Source: Moraxella equi
GTDB taxonomy: Bacteria; Pseudomonadota; Gammaproteobacteria; Pseudomonadales; Moraxellaceae
DNA length: 64,000 nucleotides
Assembly: GCF_002027555.1 (NCBI RefSeq)
Contig: NZ_MXAP01000029.1
Span: 1 to 64,000, forward strand
Direction of reading: 5' to 3'
A model generated the notes under the pieces. The model ran no database searches, was not told the DNA's origin, and saw nothing but the letters and a program-made list of their open reading frames with translations. The position numbers and the translations under genes were made by a program. Below are positions 30,109 through 40,285 of this stretch, in pieces; position 1 is the first letter of the stretch, and every line of letters begins with the position of its first letter.

Positions 30109-30873
30109 ATGAATAATAAATTAATGAAATCCTCTTCCATGCCCAATCAGCAAGGTGCCGCTTTAATTGCAGTACTGCTTGTATTAATAATCATCATTAT
30201 GATTGGTGTAGTGGCTGTCAAGAGAAGTAGTACAGATCTAAAATCAGCCACCGCTGATCAAATGTCAACTGTATTACTTCAGTCCTCAGAAAGTGCCAAC
30301 CAGAAACTAGAAAATATTGTTAATGGCAATAGAACTCCAATTTACAGCAATCTTGTTGAGAAAAAAATTGGAGCGTTTGGTTACTTTACTACTAGTAGAG
30401 CGAACAACTATAACCGTGGTGATGAATTTGTTTTTTGTCATAGTAATAGAACAAACTATCTGATGGGACTGGCCACTGTATTTCGCGGAGGTGGTAGTAT
30501 GGGGGGTGATAGTGGTTTTTGCCAGGTGAATGGCGGGGATTATACTTACACCACAGATAGAGGTACCGTGGCTACTCAGGTGAGTATTGTATTGCCAGAG
30601 TCAAAAGATAATACTGATGAAGATACTAGAGGTTTTGCACATAAAGTTAATCCAGAGGGTAAATCTATCCAAAAGTCGTATAAATTTGATATTTATGCCA
30701 CCTCGGTTATCCCTTCTTATGGCAATCCCGATGGTTGTTTCGCTAATTCATCAGTGCCTGACGGTAGGAATCCTAGCCCTTTGATGGATTGTCTGTCTAG
30801 ATCTAATTCGCCTTATAAGGTTATTTATCAACAAGCCTTAGTGGCGGAAGAAACCAAGCTTTCTAATAGATAA
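30109..30873 (+). CDS. pilX: Minor pilin PilX
   Basis: PilX-type pilin whose leader ends in NQQG-AALIAVLLVLIIIIMIGVVAV; like other PilX proteins it lacks the Glu at +5 of the mature form. A longer ORF starts at 30061 inside pilW, but the ATG at 30109 begins nearer the prepilin leader and avoids a long overlap, so I use it (254 residues). The globular part has cysteine and glycine clusters. Followed by 48 bases to pilY1. Confidence 0.87.
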   Translation: MNNKLMKSSSMPNQQGAALIAVLLVLIIIIMIGVVAVKRSSTDLKSATADQMSTVLLQSSESANQKLENIVNGNRTPIYSNLVEKKIGAFGYFTTSRANNYNRGDEFVFCHSNRTNYLMGLATVFRGGGSMGGDSGFCQVNGGDYTYTTDRGTVATQVSIVLPESKDNTDEDTRGFAHKVNPEGKSIQKSYKFDIYATSVIPSYGNPDGCFANSSVPDGRNPSPLMDCLSRSNSPYKVIYQQALVAEETKLSNR

Positions 30874-30921
30874 ATTAAAACTCACCTTAATCGATAGATT
30901 ATATTTTCTTAAGAGGTTGTT

Positions 30922-33900
30922 ATGAAACACTCAGTAATGAAAAAACCAAACATGAAATTAAAAAGTTCACTTACTAAGCTTGCCCTTGCTACACTAGGTG
31001 TTATGTCAGCATTATCTTCTCAAGCAGCCACTAGAAATATTGGCGACCTTGAAATCTATCAAAAAGCTCAGGGCGAAAAAGGTGCTGCCATCATCTCCAT
31101 GATGCTTGACACCTCAGGGTCGATGAAATTTATTGACCCTAAGGCGGACAATGTTGGGGTGATGGTGCTTTCGGGTTATACTTGGACCAATCGACCGGTA
31201 TATGGCAGATTAATTTTAAATAATTCGTCATCAAGCTCCAACAGCTTTCCTGGGCATTGTGTGGTAGGTACCCGTAGTGGTAATAATTTATACAATCAAA
31301 GACAGGTGGATGTTCGAGATTATGTGGTATCCAATGACATTACTGATGCGGAAGGTAAAGTGATTGGCTCTGTTAGCTATACCATCACAGGCTGTGCCAC
31401 CACAGCAAATGCATTGACACTACACCAGACTGGTAATGGTTATGAGATTGCTGGTGGTGAGGCGGATAGATTCTCTAGTCTAAAAGTAGGTTTGATTAGC
31501 TTACTGGCAGATGGTACTAAGCTTGATGAAAAAAATAAGATCGGTCTTGGTAGATATTCAGAGCCGAGTAAGAGCGGTGCGAATGCAGGCAGTATAGGTG
31601 TCCCTACTGCAGAGCTAACTGTTGAGCACAGAAAGAAACTTATCAATTACATCAAAGATTTGAATGCAAATAACTCTACCCCGAGTGCTAACGCCTATGC
31701 TGAGGCGGGGGCGTATATGTTGGGTACCAGCACATCTGGGAATGTATCTGGTTTTTACTACTCTGCTGCTGAGACCAAAAACGGCAGTAATTACAACTCA
31801 CCAATCAAAGCACAGGGTGAGAATCAATGTGGGCCTGATGGTTATGGTATTTTCTTCTTAACTGATGGTGTGCCTAACACATCCGATTCAGCAACCGCCA
31901 CTTCTATGAATACTAGTTTAAGAGGGTCTAATTTAAGTGTATCAGGGCGTGGTACTAACGATCTATCTATAGCAGGTGCTGAGGCACAAGCAGGTTCGGG
32001 TTGGCAGTATATTGGTGCGTATGCCAAGCATTTGCGTAATGTTAATAATCCCAAAAAGCAAGAGATACGCACTGCTACGGTCGGTTTTGGTGGTGATTTT
32101 GCAGGCTTTGGCACAAAGACCATTAAAGTGCCTGATCCTAAGTCCAGCTCAGGATTTAAGGATAAAATTATTCCCGACTGCAACACCGCACGTAGCGTTG
32201 ATGCTAAGAATCTGTGCCTATGGGGTGAGTATCCTGGTCAGCATAACAGCAAACAGACAGGTGGTTGGGGCAATGGCGGTTTTACTTCTACCAGTAGTGC
32301 ATCTGCCTTAGCAAATGCTGTGACTGACTTTATTGGTGATTTGACGGCTGACAACGACATCTCAGCACTGCCTGCAGGTTCGATCACCATTCCTGATGAC
32401 CCTTATTCTACGGTTTCACAGCAACCCATTGCTTATCTGCCTATGGTTCAACCTGATTTGGTGAGTCGTAAGTCAGCTTGGCAGGGCAACTTGAAGAAAT
32501 ATAGCATTGAGGATGGTACTTTCTATGGCAGAGGTAATGTCAGGCTTTATGCTGAATCAGGCGGTAATGGGCGAATCAAAGGTGTCAGTCTAAATCCTGC
32601 TGCCGTGGATTTATGGTCTGCTACCAGTGGTGCAACTGGAAATAGTCAGGTCACCTCAGGCGGGGTATACAGCAATCTGAAAAAACCAGGAGCTAATACA
32701 GGTTCGCAACGTGCTGTGTTTATTGAAGATATGGGTGCAGATAATAAACCAACACTACGTAAGTTTGGCGTTAATGCTACTGGAGAGCTTTTATTAGACA
32801 ATCAAAAAATCTCCAATTCAAATACTTTTAGAGATGCCGCTACCTATACCATAGATGTGATAAACCATCTTTTGGCGTTTGTTGGTTATAATGGTATGCC
32901 AGACACTACTCGGCTGTCTGATTTGGGTACTGTTAAGGTAACACCATCAGGTGCTGAGCCTAAGTTGGGTGCTATTTTACATAGTAGTCCAAGCTTGGTG
33001 TCTTACTCAGCAACGTTTGATGATACGGGTGCTATTCGAGCTGATGGTCGTGATGACTACTTGCTGTTTGGATCGATGAATGGTGCACTGCATTTGGTGA
33101 ACACCGATGATAAAACAAATAGTTCTAATGGAGGTCAAGAAAAACTGGCCATCATTCCTAAAGTCATGCTAAAAAATCAGCCTAGAGCTCTATCAATGTC
33201 AGATCATCAGGATGAGGGTAAGCCGGCATTTGGCGTTGACGCCCCGTGGCTGGTGGTTGCTAACCATGTCTACGACTCCAGTAAAAATAAGGTAACTGTA
33301 GGTGAGCAACCAGAGATTACTGTTAACAAAAATGGACAGACAAGCAAAGAAAGAGCGACAAATAGACTAGGTGGTATGCATGCTTTTGGTGGCTTTAGGA
33401 TGGGTGCCAAAGGGTTGTATGGTATTGATTTGACCAAAATGTCCAAGTCATCAACTGCAACAGACAAGCCTGCCCTTGATTTTGTTATCACTCCACAGAC
33501 TGAGAATTTTGACCGTATCAGCTACTTATGGAATAAACCAACATTTGCTCGTATCAAGATGAATGCTAGTGACAAATATGGTACCGATGTTTTGGTATTT
33601 GGTGGTGGTTATGATATGTGTTATGAAGATGAGGCATTTCAAGTTGGTGAAAATACTTCTAAGAATGCTGAGTGTAACACAAAAACAGTTGCTGACGGTA
33701 ACGCCGTGTATATTGTAAATGCCAAGACTGGCGAATTAATTTGGTCCGCTTCATCAAGTTATTCAAGTGCTACCGATACCAAACTAAAAAAGGTAGATAC
33801 CATTAAAAATAGTATCGTAGGTAGTATTGAAGTGTTGGATCGCAATAACGATGGCTTTATGGATCATTTGTATTTTGCCGATCTGGGTGGACAAATGTTT

Positions 33901-34884
33901 AGAGCTGATTTTGTGAATCATGGAGACAAACTAAAAGATAAGCAAACCGCCCAAGGGTTTAGAAATTATGGCGTGATTAGAGTGCTTCATGAGGATGGCG
34001 AAGGGCAATATAAGCGTCGTTTTTACGAAAAACCAGTTGTTGAATTTTATGCTGATAAAAGCCACGGTACTTACGGGCTAGCCATGGTGATATCAGGTGA
34101 TAGAAGCTCTCCGCTCTCAACAATGCGTAATAATAATGATACTGCCGATAGACTATACGCTATTTTTGACTATGATTTAACCAAGCCTAATTCACAATTA
34201 TTTGTATCTAGCCCTTCTTATGCTATTCGAGATGGTGCTGTGAGTAAGGAGCAACTCATTCGAATGGGTGACAGTGCTATCACAAAAGATGAAGTTGAGA
34301 ATCAAATCGTCGATAAAAGCAAACAAGGTTGGTACTATCCTTTATTCTATTTTGAAGGTTTTAAAAATGCTTTGTATAGCAAAGGCATGGGCAAGTCAGA
34401 AGTGGTGCGAGGGCTACAAGATGGCCAAGAGAGAAGCTATCTATACACAAGTGTCTACAATCCTGACATGCGCTATACGGAGGCTGACAGTTGTACAGCC
34501 CAAGTTAAGGGTGGTTCTGAAAGACAGTTCTACTGCTTGCCTTATGGTGTTTGTGATAATGGCAGTCCACTTGCAGGCTACCAAAGGGCAGGTATTGGTA
34601 TTCAAGAATTAGCCTTTGGACCTTCAGGATCTAGCGATGCACAGAGAAGGGTTCGTGTATTGATTTCGTCAATGTTAGCCTCTGATCATAGTAATGCGGC
34701 ATATGGTAGAGATGGCAATCAACCTGGTCTGTTTGAACAGACAAAGACAAAAGAAGGTAATATCAGCCAAACTAATCTTGAAAAACAAGATCAGTTTGGA
34801 GGAAGTCCAGGTCTAGGAGCTGAAGGTCGTACTACATTAACTCCGCAAAGATGGTATGAAATGTCTGCGACATCGAACGAATAG
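30922..34884 (+). CDS. pilY1: Pilus tip adhesin / calcium-binding PilY1
   Basis: Large protein (1,320 residues) carried at the pilus tip or outer surface; PilY1 proteins act as adhesins and calcium-dependent regulators of pilus retraction. Signal peptide (cleavage after SSQAA near residue 36), a von Willebrand A domain with the MIDAS motif D63-T-S-G-S67, and a C-terminal beta-propeller with the calcium loop DRNNDGFMDHLYFADLGGQ beginning near residue 973. AGAGG ribosome site before ATG 30922. It sits in the usual place between pilX and pilE. No internal stop despite the length. Confidence 0.95.
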   Translation: MKHSVMKKPNMKLKSSLTKLALATLGVMSALSSQAATRNIGDLEIYQKAQGEKGAAIISMMLDTSGSMKFIDPKADNVGVMVLSGYTWTNRPVYGRLILNNSSSSSNSFPGHCVVGTRSGNNLYNQRQVDVRDYVVSNDITDAEGKVIGSVSYTITGCATTANALTLHQTGNGYEIAGGEADRFSSLKVGLISLLADGTKLDEKNKIGLGRYSEPSKSGANAGSIGVPTAELTVEHRKKLINYIKDLNANNSTPSANAYAEAGAYMLGTSTSGNVSGFYYSAAETKNGSNYNSPIKAQGENQCGPDGYGIFFLTDGVPNTSDSATATSMNTSLRGSNLSVSGRGTNDLSIAGAEAQAGSGWQYIGAYAKHLRNVNNPKKQEIRTATVGFGGDFAGFGTKTIKVPDPKSSSGFKDKIIPDCNTARSVDAKNLCLWGEYPGQHNSKQTGGWGNGGFTSTSSASALANAVTDFIGDLTADNDISALPAGSITIPDDPYSTVSQQPIAYLPMVQPDLVSRKSAWQGNLKKYSIEDGTFYGRGNVRLYAESGGNGRIKGVSLNPAAVDLWSATSGATGNSQVTSGGVYSNLKKPGANTGSQRAVFIEDMGADNKPTLRKFGVNATGELLLDNQKISNSNTFRDAATYTIDVINHLLAFVGYNGMPDTTRLSDLGTVKVTPSGAEPKLGAILHSSPSLVSYSATFDDTGAIRADGRDDYLLFGSMNGALHLVNTDDKTNSSNGGQEKLAIIPKVMLKNQPRALSMSDHQDEGKPAFGVDAPWLVVANHVYDSSKNKVTVGEQPEITVNKNGQTSKERATNRLGGMHAFGGFRMGAKGLYGIDLTKMSKSSTATDKPALDFVITPQTENFDRISYLWNKPTFARIKMNASDKYGTDVLVFGGGYDMCYEDEAFQVGENTSKNAECNTKTVADGNAVYIVNAKTGELIWSASSSYSSATDTKLKKVDTIKNSIVGSIEVLDRNNDGFMDHLYFADLGGQMFRADFVNHGDKLKDKQTAQGFRNYGVIRVLHEDGEGQYKRRFYEKPVVEFYADKSHGTYGLAMVISGDRSSPLSTMRNNNDTADRLYAIFDYDLTKPNSQLFVSSPSYAIRDGAVSKEQLIRMGDSAITKDEVENQIVDKSKQGWYYPLFYFEGFKNALYSKGMGKSEVVRGLQDGQERSYLYTSVYNPDMRYTEADSCTAQVKGGSERQFYCLPYGVCDNGSPLAGYQRAGIGIQELAFGPSGSSDAQRRVRVLISSMLASDHSNAAYGRDGNQPGLFEQTKTKEGNISQTNLEKQDQFGGSPGLGAEGRTTLTPQRWYEMSATSNE

Positions 34885-34893
34885 GAGGTTTTC

Positions 34894-35370
34894 ATGAAAA
34901 AACAAAAAGGCTTTACCTTAATAGAGCTAATGATAATTCTTGCCATCCTAATTGTTTTTGCTAGTATCGCAATTCCTTCATATCAAAGATATATTGTCAA
35001 GAATGCTGAATCACAAGCTCAGGCTAGAATGATGAGTCTTCAGATGGAGCTTGAGAGATGGAGGGCTAGTACGCTTAGCTATCGTAATTTTAGACCGCAA
35101 CAGCCATTAACAACCACAAAGAATAAATATACAATTCGTGTTGTAAATGGTGCTGGCACTGATTTTGTTGGTGGTATTAATGGCAGGGAGTTGGAGGGTG
35201 CCAGGAATTCAACTTCTTGGGTTATGATTGCAGAGCCAGATGCTACGTTAACTGGAGCGAGTCGTATGCTATTAACCAGTAGTGGACTCAGATGCAAGAG
35301 TGTGTCAAATAGCTTTTGCACAACTCCTAATAATCAATGTGAATGTGGTACGGGGACGGTAGCATGGTAG
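34894..35370 (+). CDS. pilE: Minor pilin, PilE type
   Basis: Short type IV minor pilin with leader KQKG-FTLIELMIILAILIVFASIAIPSYQ. The globular part is 120 residues and ends in two cysteine groups (CKSVSNSFC and CECGTG) likely to form the D-region disulfide. A strong AGGAGG site precedes ATG 34894, nine bases after pilY1. Not the major pilin: that subunit normally has a separate strong promoter. Overlaps the next pilin by seven bases. Confidence 0.9.
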   Translation: MKKQKGFTLIELMIILAILIVFASIAIPSYQRYIVKNAESQAQARMMSLQMELERWRASTLSYRNFRPQQPLTTTKNKYTIRVVNGAGTDFVGGINGRELEGARNSTSWVMIAEPDATLTGASRMLLTSSGLRCKSVSNSFCTTPNNQCECGTGTVAW

Positions 35371-35777
35371 TTTCTCATAAGTCAAAAGGTTATACTTTAA
35401 TTGAGTTGATTATCGTTGTTGCAGTTATTGGTGTGCTGGCAGCGATAGCATATCCTAACTATCAGAATTATATAATTAAAACCAAGCGTGCTAATATGAT
35501 GGCGGATATGCAGAACATGGCTAGCCAAATTGAATCTAAGAAAATGTTGTTGGGTGGCTATGCCAATATACCTGCTTCATCAATTGTCTCATCGGCGAGT
35601 TCTGAGAGTCAAAAATTATATGCCGTAGAGATAGACCTCTTATCCAATGAATGGGTGATTACAGCAACGCCTAATGCTTCTGGACAAATGAAGAACGATG
35701 GTAACTTGCAATTGCACGCAGATGGTAGAAAATGCCGTGCAGGAAAATGCGGGACAGGCGATGAGTGGCGAGAATAA
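35364..35777 (+). CDS. Second PilE-type minor pilin
   Basis: Another pilin with leader SKG-YTLIELIIVVAVIGVLAAIAYPNYQ (Tyr instead of Phe at +1 of the mature chain) and a C-terminal cysteine pair CRAGKC. I use ATG 35364, which overlaps the stop of the previous gene, not the in-frame start at 35343. It is the last gene of the minor-pilin series; 138 residues. It may correspond to fimU- or pilE2-type genes of relatives, but I cannot assign which. Confidence 0.87.
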   Translation: MVVSHKSKGYTLIELIIVVAVIGVLAAIAYPNYQNYIIKTKRANMMADMQNMASQIESKKMLLGGYANIPASSIVSSASSESQKLYAVEIDLLSNEWVITATPNASGQMKNDGNLQLHADGRKCRAGKCGTGDEWRE

Positions 35778-35955
35778 AACACTTGCAAATCAAAGTCTTG
35801 GAATGAATGTTTGTTACATAACAAAACATTAAAGCCATGAAAATATCACAAATTCTGTAAAATTGAATATTGATTTAATGGATATTTAATATTATAATTA
35901 ACTTATATAAATTATTAAGTGGTTTATATATTTTAATTTTATTTGGAGAAAAGTT

Positions 35956-36738
35956 ATGAAAACTTTAAAATTAGTTGCTTTAAGTAGTGCTGTATTACTA
36001 TCAAGCACTGCCATGGCAAACGTTGTAACTGATGCGGGTAACACCATCGTAGACAGTGGTAAGACCGTATTCACAACCTTAGCTAAGCCAGGTGCAGTAA
36101 ACGCTGAGATAGGTACGCTAGGCTATGGTGCTAGTATTGCATGGTCTGCCAATGAGTCAACAGAAGTGGTTGCTGGTTGGAATGGCGGCAGCTTTGATGT
36201 GGATACTGACATCGGTGGTAGCGACTCTATCATCAACTGGAAAAAAGTGTTAGGCGATGAGTGGAATGACTACAACGGCAACCTAAAAATTGATGGCGAT
36301 TATAGTAACCCTTATGTTGGTGTTAACCTACGCCCTTGGAAAAATCGCTTTACTGTGGGTACAGGCGTTATCTTTCAAGACAATGAACTTGATGCAACTT
36401 TAACTTCTGAGCAGGGTAAAGCAGCCATTCAAATCGATGGTCAAACCTACAATGTTGATGGCAATATCAAAGTAAAAGCAGAATCAGGCAATGCTCTGGC
36501 TCCTTATTTAACTTTGGGTGTTAAGCCAAATATTAACAGCAATAGCCGTGTCGGATTCTTTGGTGAGGTCGGTGCTGCTTATACTGGTAAGTGGAAGACT
36601 GACGTTGACTTAACCGAAGCTAACGTTTCTGACGGTAAATCAAGAGAGGATTTACAAGCAGACTTAGAGCGTACCATCAGAGATAATAACCCTACTTGGT
36701 ACCCAATCGTTAAAGTTGGTGCAACTTACCGTTTCTAA
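35956..36738 (+). CDS. Outer membrane beta-barrel protein
   Basis: A likely outer-membrane barrel: signal peptide residues 1-21 (AMA-NV), many alternating beta segments, and a C-terminal Phe (VKVGATYRF) typical of BAM substrates. I cannot assign a named family; the pattern PYVGVNLRPW and LTLGVKPNINSNSRVGFFGEVG resembles small OmpW-like or porin-like proteins. GGAG ribosome site before ATG 35956. The 178 bases upstream are very AT-rich and probably carry its own promoter, so it is not clearly part of the pilin operon. A terminator follows. Confidence 0.75.
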   Translation: MKTLKLVALSSAVLLSSTAMANVVTDAGNTIVDSGKTVFTTLAKPGAVNAEIGTLGYGASIAWSANESTEVVAGWNGGSFDVDTDIGGSDSIINWKKVLGDEWNDYNGNLKIDGDYSNPYVGVNLRPWKNRFTVGTGVIFQDNELDATLTSEQGKAAIQIDGQTYNVDGNIKVKAESGNALAPYLTLGVKPNINSNSRVGFFGEVGAAYTGKWKTDVDLTEANVSDGKSREDLQADLERTIRDNNPTWYPIVKVGATYRF

Positions 36739-36750
36739 TCTAACGATGAT

Positions 36751-36780
36751 AAAAACAGCTCTTTTATGGGGCTGTTTTTT
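36751..36780 (+). terminator. Terminator after the outer membrane protein gene
   Basis: AAAAACAGCTC pairs with GGGCTGTTTTT (one G-T pair) around a short loop, ending in six T. Confidence 0.85.
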
Positions 36781-36804
36781 GGTTTACAATTGGTTGAGGT
36801 AGCA

Positions 36805-36840
36805 AAAATAAACCCAAATCACAAGATTTGGGTTTATTTT
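36805..36840 (-). terminator. Terminator after pal (bidirectional)
   Basis: A 16-bp perfect stem (36805-36820 with 36825-36840) with a 4-base loop lies 16 bases past the pal stop. T-rich flanks on both sides let it work in either direction. Confidence 0.88.
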
Positions 36841-36855
36841 ATAAAGCTGATTGAA

Positions 36856-37374
36856 TTAGTAGCTTAGCTCGGCACGGCGGTTTTGAGCCCATGATGCTTC
36901 GTTTGAGCCTGTGGCGACAGGTTGCTCCTCACCAAAACTTAGAATCTCTACATTGGCAGTGTTTACGCCTTTGCTGGCAAGATAGCTACGTACAGCAGCG
37001 GCACGACGCTCGCCCAAGCTCATGTTATATTCACGAGTGCCACGCTCATCGGTATGACCTGCGATTTGCACGCGTGCACCTTGATTAGTGTTCAAGAATT
37101 GGGCTTGTTGGTCTAAGATGGCAGCAGCGTCGGCACGGATGGCGTCAGAGTCAAAGTCAAAATGCACCACGCCTTGCATGTTGCGAGCGGCGTTTTGGAT
37201 GGCATCTGAGTTATTGACCAAAGCACCACCAGTATAGCCACCGCTCGTACCGTAACCACCTAGGGGGGCAACGACTACTTGTGATTTTGGCTTTTTGCTG
37301 GCACAGCCTGTCACCATAAGGGTGCTGGCAGTCAAAGCTAACACTAGGGCTTTTGAGATTTTAGAAGTAAGCAT
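36856..37374 (-). CDS. pal: Peptidoglycan-associated lipoprotein Pal
   Basis: Outer-membrane lipoprotein of the Tol-Pal system, which holds the outer membrane to the peptidoglycan during division. Lipobox LMVTGC with Cys24, a Gly/Tyr-rich linker, then an OmpA-like domain with HFDFDSDAI, the diaminopimelate-binding loop GHTDERGTREYNMSLGERRA and a final QNRRAELSY. The ribosome site AAGGAG is seven bases before ATG 37374. No tol genes adjoin it, unlike the usual tolQRAB-pal order, so either the operon is split in this lineage or this is a second Pal-like protein. Confidence 0.93.
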   Translation of the reverse strand: MLTSKISKALVLALTASTLMVTGCASKKPKSQVVVAPLGGYGTSGGYTGGALVNNSDAIQNAARNMQGVVHFDFDSDAIRADAAAILDQQAQFLNTNQGARVQIAGHTDERGTREYNMSLGERRAAAVRSYLASKGVNTANVEILSFGEEQPVATGSNEASWAQNRRAELSY

Positions 37375-37705
37375 AAACGCTCCTTAATTGAAGAATTATA
37401 AAACCATTTTGACGATTGTACCATTTTACCACAGTTTGCTACTTAATGACAATTTGCAAAATCATGTGAGAAAATCATGCTCTATAATGACAAAATTTGA
37501 TGGGCTTAGCAAGTCATTTTAGGGTTGTTTTTGGGGTATTTGGGCGGAAAAATTGGCTGTTTTTGGGGTTTTTGATAAGCGTTGGCAAAATAAATGACCA
37601 TATTGGTGATTTTGGGGGTGAGACGGTCTTTTTTTCATGGTAAAAATTTGATAGTATGGCGTGTTAATTTATCAATTTAAATCCAAACCTAAGCTAGGAA
37701 AAACC
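37375..37705. other. Divergent promoter region of pal and pepN
   Basis: No gene in these 331 bases. On the minus strand TTGTCA and TAAAAT about 18 bases apart (near 37420-37455) are the best candidate for the pal promoter. On the plus side the region is T/G-rich before pepN and shows no convincing -35 element. An upstream in-frame ATG at 37661 lies in the leader of pepN but is not favoured. Confidence 0.5.
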
Positions 37706-40285
37706 ATGACCAGTAGCAATAAAGACCCCCAAAAAATCTACCTAAAAGACTACACGCCACCGACTTATCGTGTGGATGATATTTACCTAGACATTAAAGT
37801 GTTTGATGACCACGCCACCGTATCTAGCGTGCTAAACATGAGCCGTGAGCATGACGGCAAACTTGTCCTGCTAGGGCGTGAGCTTGAACTTTTAAATATT
37901 AGCATCAATGACAAAGTGCTAACGGCTGATGATTATGCCTTAGATGACGAGAGCCTAACCATTCACAACGCCCCCGATGTCGCCAAAGTCGCCATTGACG
38001 TAAAAATCACGCCCCAAACCAACACCGCCTTAGAGGGTTTGTACCAGTCGGGTACGGGCGATGAGCTGATGTTCGTTACCCAATGCGAACCAGAGGGCTT
38101 TCGTAAAATCACCTTTTTCCCTGACCGCCCTGATGTTTTGACCGAATACACCACAAGGGTAGAAGCGGACAAGCGTTTTCCTGTGCTACTTGCCAATGGT
38201 AATTTGATAGAAAAAGGCGACGTGGGCGATGACAGACATTTTGCCGTCTGGCATGACCCCACCAAAAAGCCAAGCTATCTGTTTGCGTGCGTGGTGGCGG
38301 ATTTGGCGGTGATAAGCGACCACTACACGACCAGTGAGGGGCGTGAAGTACTCCTAGAAATCTACGCCGTGCCTGCCGACATTGACAAATGCCACGTTGC
38401 CATGACCGCCCTAAAAGACGCCATGGCGTGGGACGAAGAGCATTACGGGCGGGCGTATGACCTTGATCGTTATATGATTGTCGCCACAGGGCAATTTAAC
38501 ATGGGGGCAATGGAAAATAAGGGCTTAAATATCTTTAACACGTCTTGCGTGCTGTCTAGCCCAAAAACCACGACTGATGAGCGGAGCTTTCATGTCAAAG
38601 CGGTCATTGCCCACGAATATTTTCACAACTGGACGGGCAACCGCATTACCTGCCGTGATTGGTTTCAGCTGTGCCTAAAAGAGGGCTTTACCGTATTTAG
38701 AGACCAAAGTTTTTCGGCAAGTCATCGCTCGCCTGCGGTGCAACGCATTGATGACGTGGGTTTTTTAAAGGCTCATCAGTTCAAAGAAGACGCAGGCGTG
38801 CTGGCTCACCCTGTGCGTCCTGACAGTTTTGTGGAGATTAACAACTGCTACACCGTTACCGTCTATGAAAAAGGGGCGGAGATTGTGCGTATGATAGCGA
38901 CCTTGCTTGGCAAGGACGAATTCCGCCAAGGCACGGACGAATATTTTGCTCGCTATGACGGTCAAGCCGTTACTATTGAAGACTTCCTGTCGGCGATGAG
39001 TGTGGGCGATGGCCGTGTGCTTGACTTTTTGGCGTGGTACACTCAGGCAGGCACGCCTGTGCTGACGGGCGGATTTGACGTGGCGGGCGACAGTGTCAAA
39101 CTGACATTTAGCCAACAAACTCGCCATGTGGCAGGATTTGATGAGCCAAAAGCCTTGCCCATACCGATAGATGTGGCGATTTTTCATGGGGAGAGTGGGG
39201 AGCTACTCGCCCAAGAGTTGCTACTTTTGACCAAAGACAGCGATACGTTTGGTTTTGACGGATTGGATTTGGGCGGGGTGCGTCCTGTGGTGTCGGTACT
39301 GCGTAATTTTTCCGCTCCTGTCAAGCTAGAATTTGATTATACCGATGAAGATTTGGTAAAAATCGTACAATTTGAAAACGAAGGCTTTAACCAATGGCAA
39401 GCGGTGCAGACGTTGGTGGGTAGATTATTGTTTGGCAAATCGGACAATGTCGCCTTGCTAACTGACACCCTAAAACGTATCGTGCCAACGCTCATGCACA
39501 AAGACCCCATGCTGACCGCTCGCCTGTTTGATATGCCAAGCGAAAGCGAGCTTGCGGTGGCGTACGATAAGGACTATGACCCACAAGCGGTCAAGGCGAC
39601 ACGCACCGCCCTAAAAGAGCAAATCGCCCACGCCCTAGCCGACCATGTACAAGTGTGGTATGACGCTCTGCCTATCGTGCCGTATCAAGACACGCCTGAC
39701 GCTCGTGGGGTGCGACTTCTTAGAAATGTGTTACTCAATCTAGCACTGACCGCCAAACTTGACATGACCGAACGCACCGAACGCCAGTACACCAACGCCA
39801 CTTGCATGAGTGAACAGCTCGGAGCATTGGGGGCGATGATTGAGTTCGGCTTGCCCAATGCAGACGATTATACCGCTCAGTTTTATGAAGAATATCATGA
39901 TAACGACCTTGTCATTGACTCATGGTTTAGCGTGCAAGCAGGGGCGGACAGCCGTGATGTGGCGTTTATCAAGGCTCTTATGGAGCGATCGGATTATGAT
40001 TGGCAAACGCCAAACCGTGTGCGTACCACGCTTGGCGGATTGGCAAGCAAACCCACTCAACTATGGACAAAAGACGGCATTTCTCTGTATCTGTCGGCAG
40101 TGGCTCGCCTAGACGTGATCAATCCTGTGCTAGCGTCTCGCTCCTTGTCCGCTCTGGCTCGCTGGTACACGCTATCGGGCGATGATAAAGAGATGGTCAA
40201 GTCGGAGCTTATCGCCTTACAGCAAAAAGCAAGCTCCAAAAACGTGCTTGAATTTTTAAATAATATGCTCGGGGATAAAGCATGA
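37706..40285 (+). CDS. pepN: Aminopeptidase N
   Basis: Zinc metallopeptidase (M1 family) that removes N-terminal residues from peptides in the cytoplasm. The exopeptidase motif GAMENKGL (near residue 267) and the zinc-binding HEYFHNWTGNR with the third ligand in LCLKEGFTVFRDQ are intact. ATG 37706 has AGGAAAAACC before it and matches family starts; an upstream ORF start at 37661 does not. 859 residues. Its stop overlaps the start of the Sel1 protein by four bases, so the downstream genes are coupled. Confidence 0.96.
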   Translation: MTSSNKDPQKIYLKDYTPPTYRVDDIYLDIKVFDDHATVSSVLNMSREHDGKLVLLGRELELLNISINDKVLTADDYALDDESLTIHNAPDVAKVAIDVKITPQTNTALEGLYQSGTGDELMFVTQCEPEGFRKITFFPDRPDVLTEYTTRVEADKRFPVLLANGNLIEKGDVGDDRHFAVWHDPTKKPSYLFACVVADLAVISDHYTTSEGREVLLEIYAVPADIDKCHVAMTALKDAMAWDEEHYGRAYDLDRYMIVATGQFNMGAMENKGLNIFNTSCVLSSPKTTTDERSFHVKAVIAHEYFHNWTGNRITCRDWFQLCLKEGFTVFRDQSFSASHRSPAVQRIDDVGFLKAHQFKEDAGVLAHPVRPDSFVEINNCYTVTVYEKGAEIVRMIATLLGKDEFRQGTDEYFARYDGQAVTIEDFLSAMSVGDGRVLDFLAWYTQAGTPVLTGGFDVAGDSVKLTFSQQTRHVAGFDEPKALPIPIDVAIFHGESGELLAQELLLLTKDSDTFGFDGLDLGGVRPVVSVLRNFSAPVKLEFDYTDEDLVKIVQFENEGFNQWQAVQTLVGRLLFGKSDNVALLTDTLKRIVPTLMHKDPMLTARLFDMPSESELAVAYDKDYDPQAVKATRTALKEQIAHALADHVQVWYDALPIVPYQDTPDARGVRLLRNVLLNLALTAKLDMTERTERQYTNATCMSEQLGALGAMIEFGLPNADDYTAQFYEEYHDNDLVIDSWFSVQAGADSRDVAFIKALMERSDYDWQTPNRVRTTLGGLASKPTQLWTKDGISLYLSAVARLDVINPVLASRSLSALARWYTLSGDDKEMVKSELIALQQKASSKNVLEFLNNMLGDKA

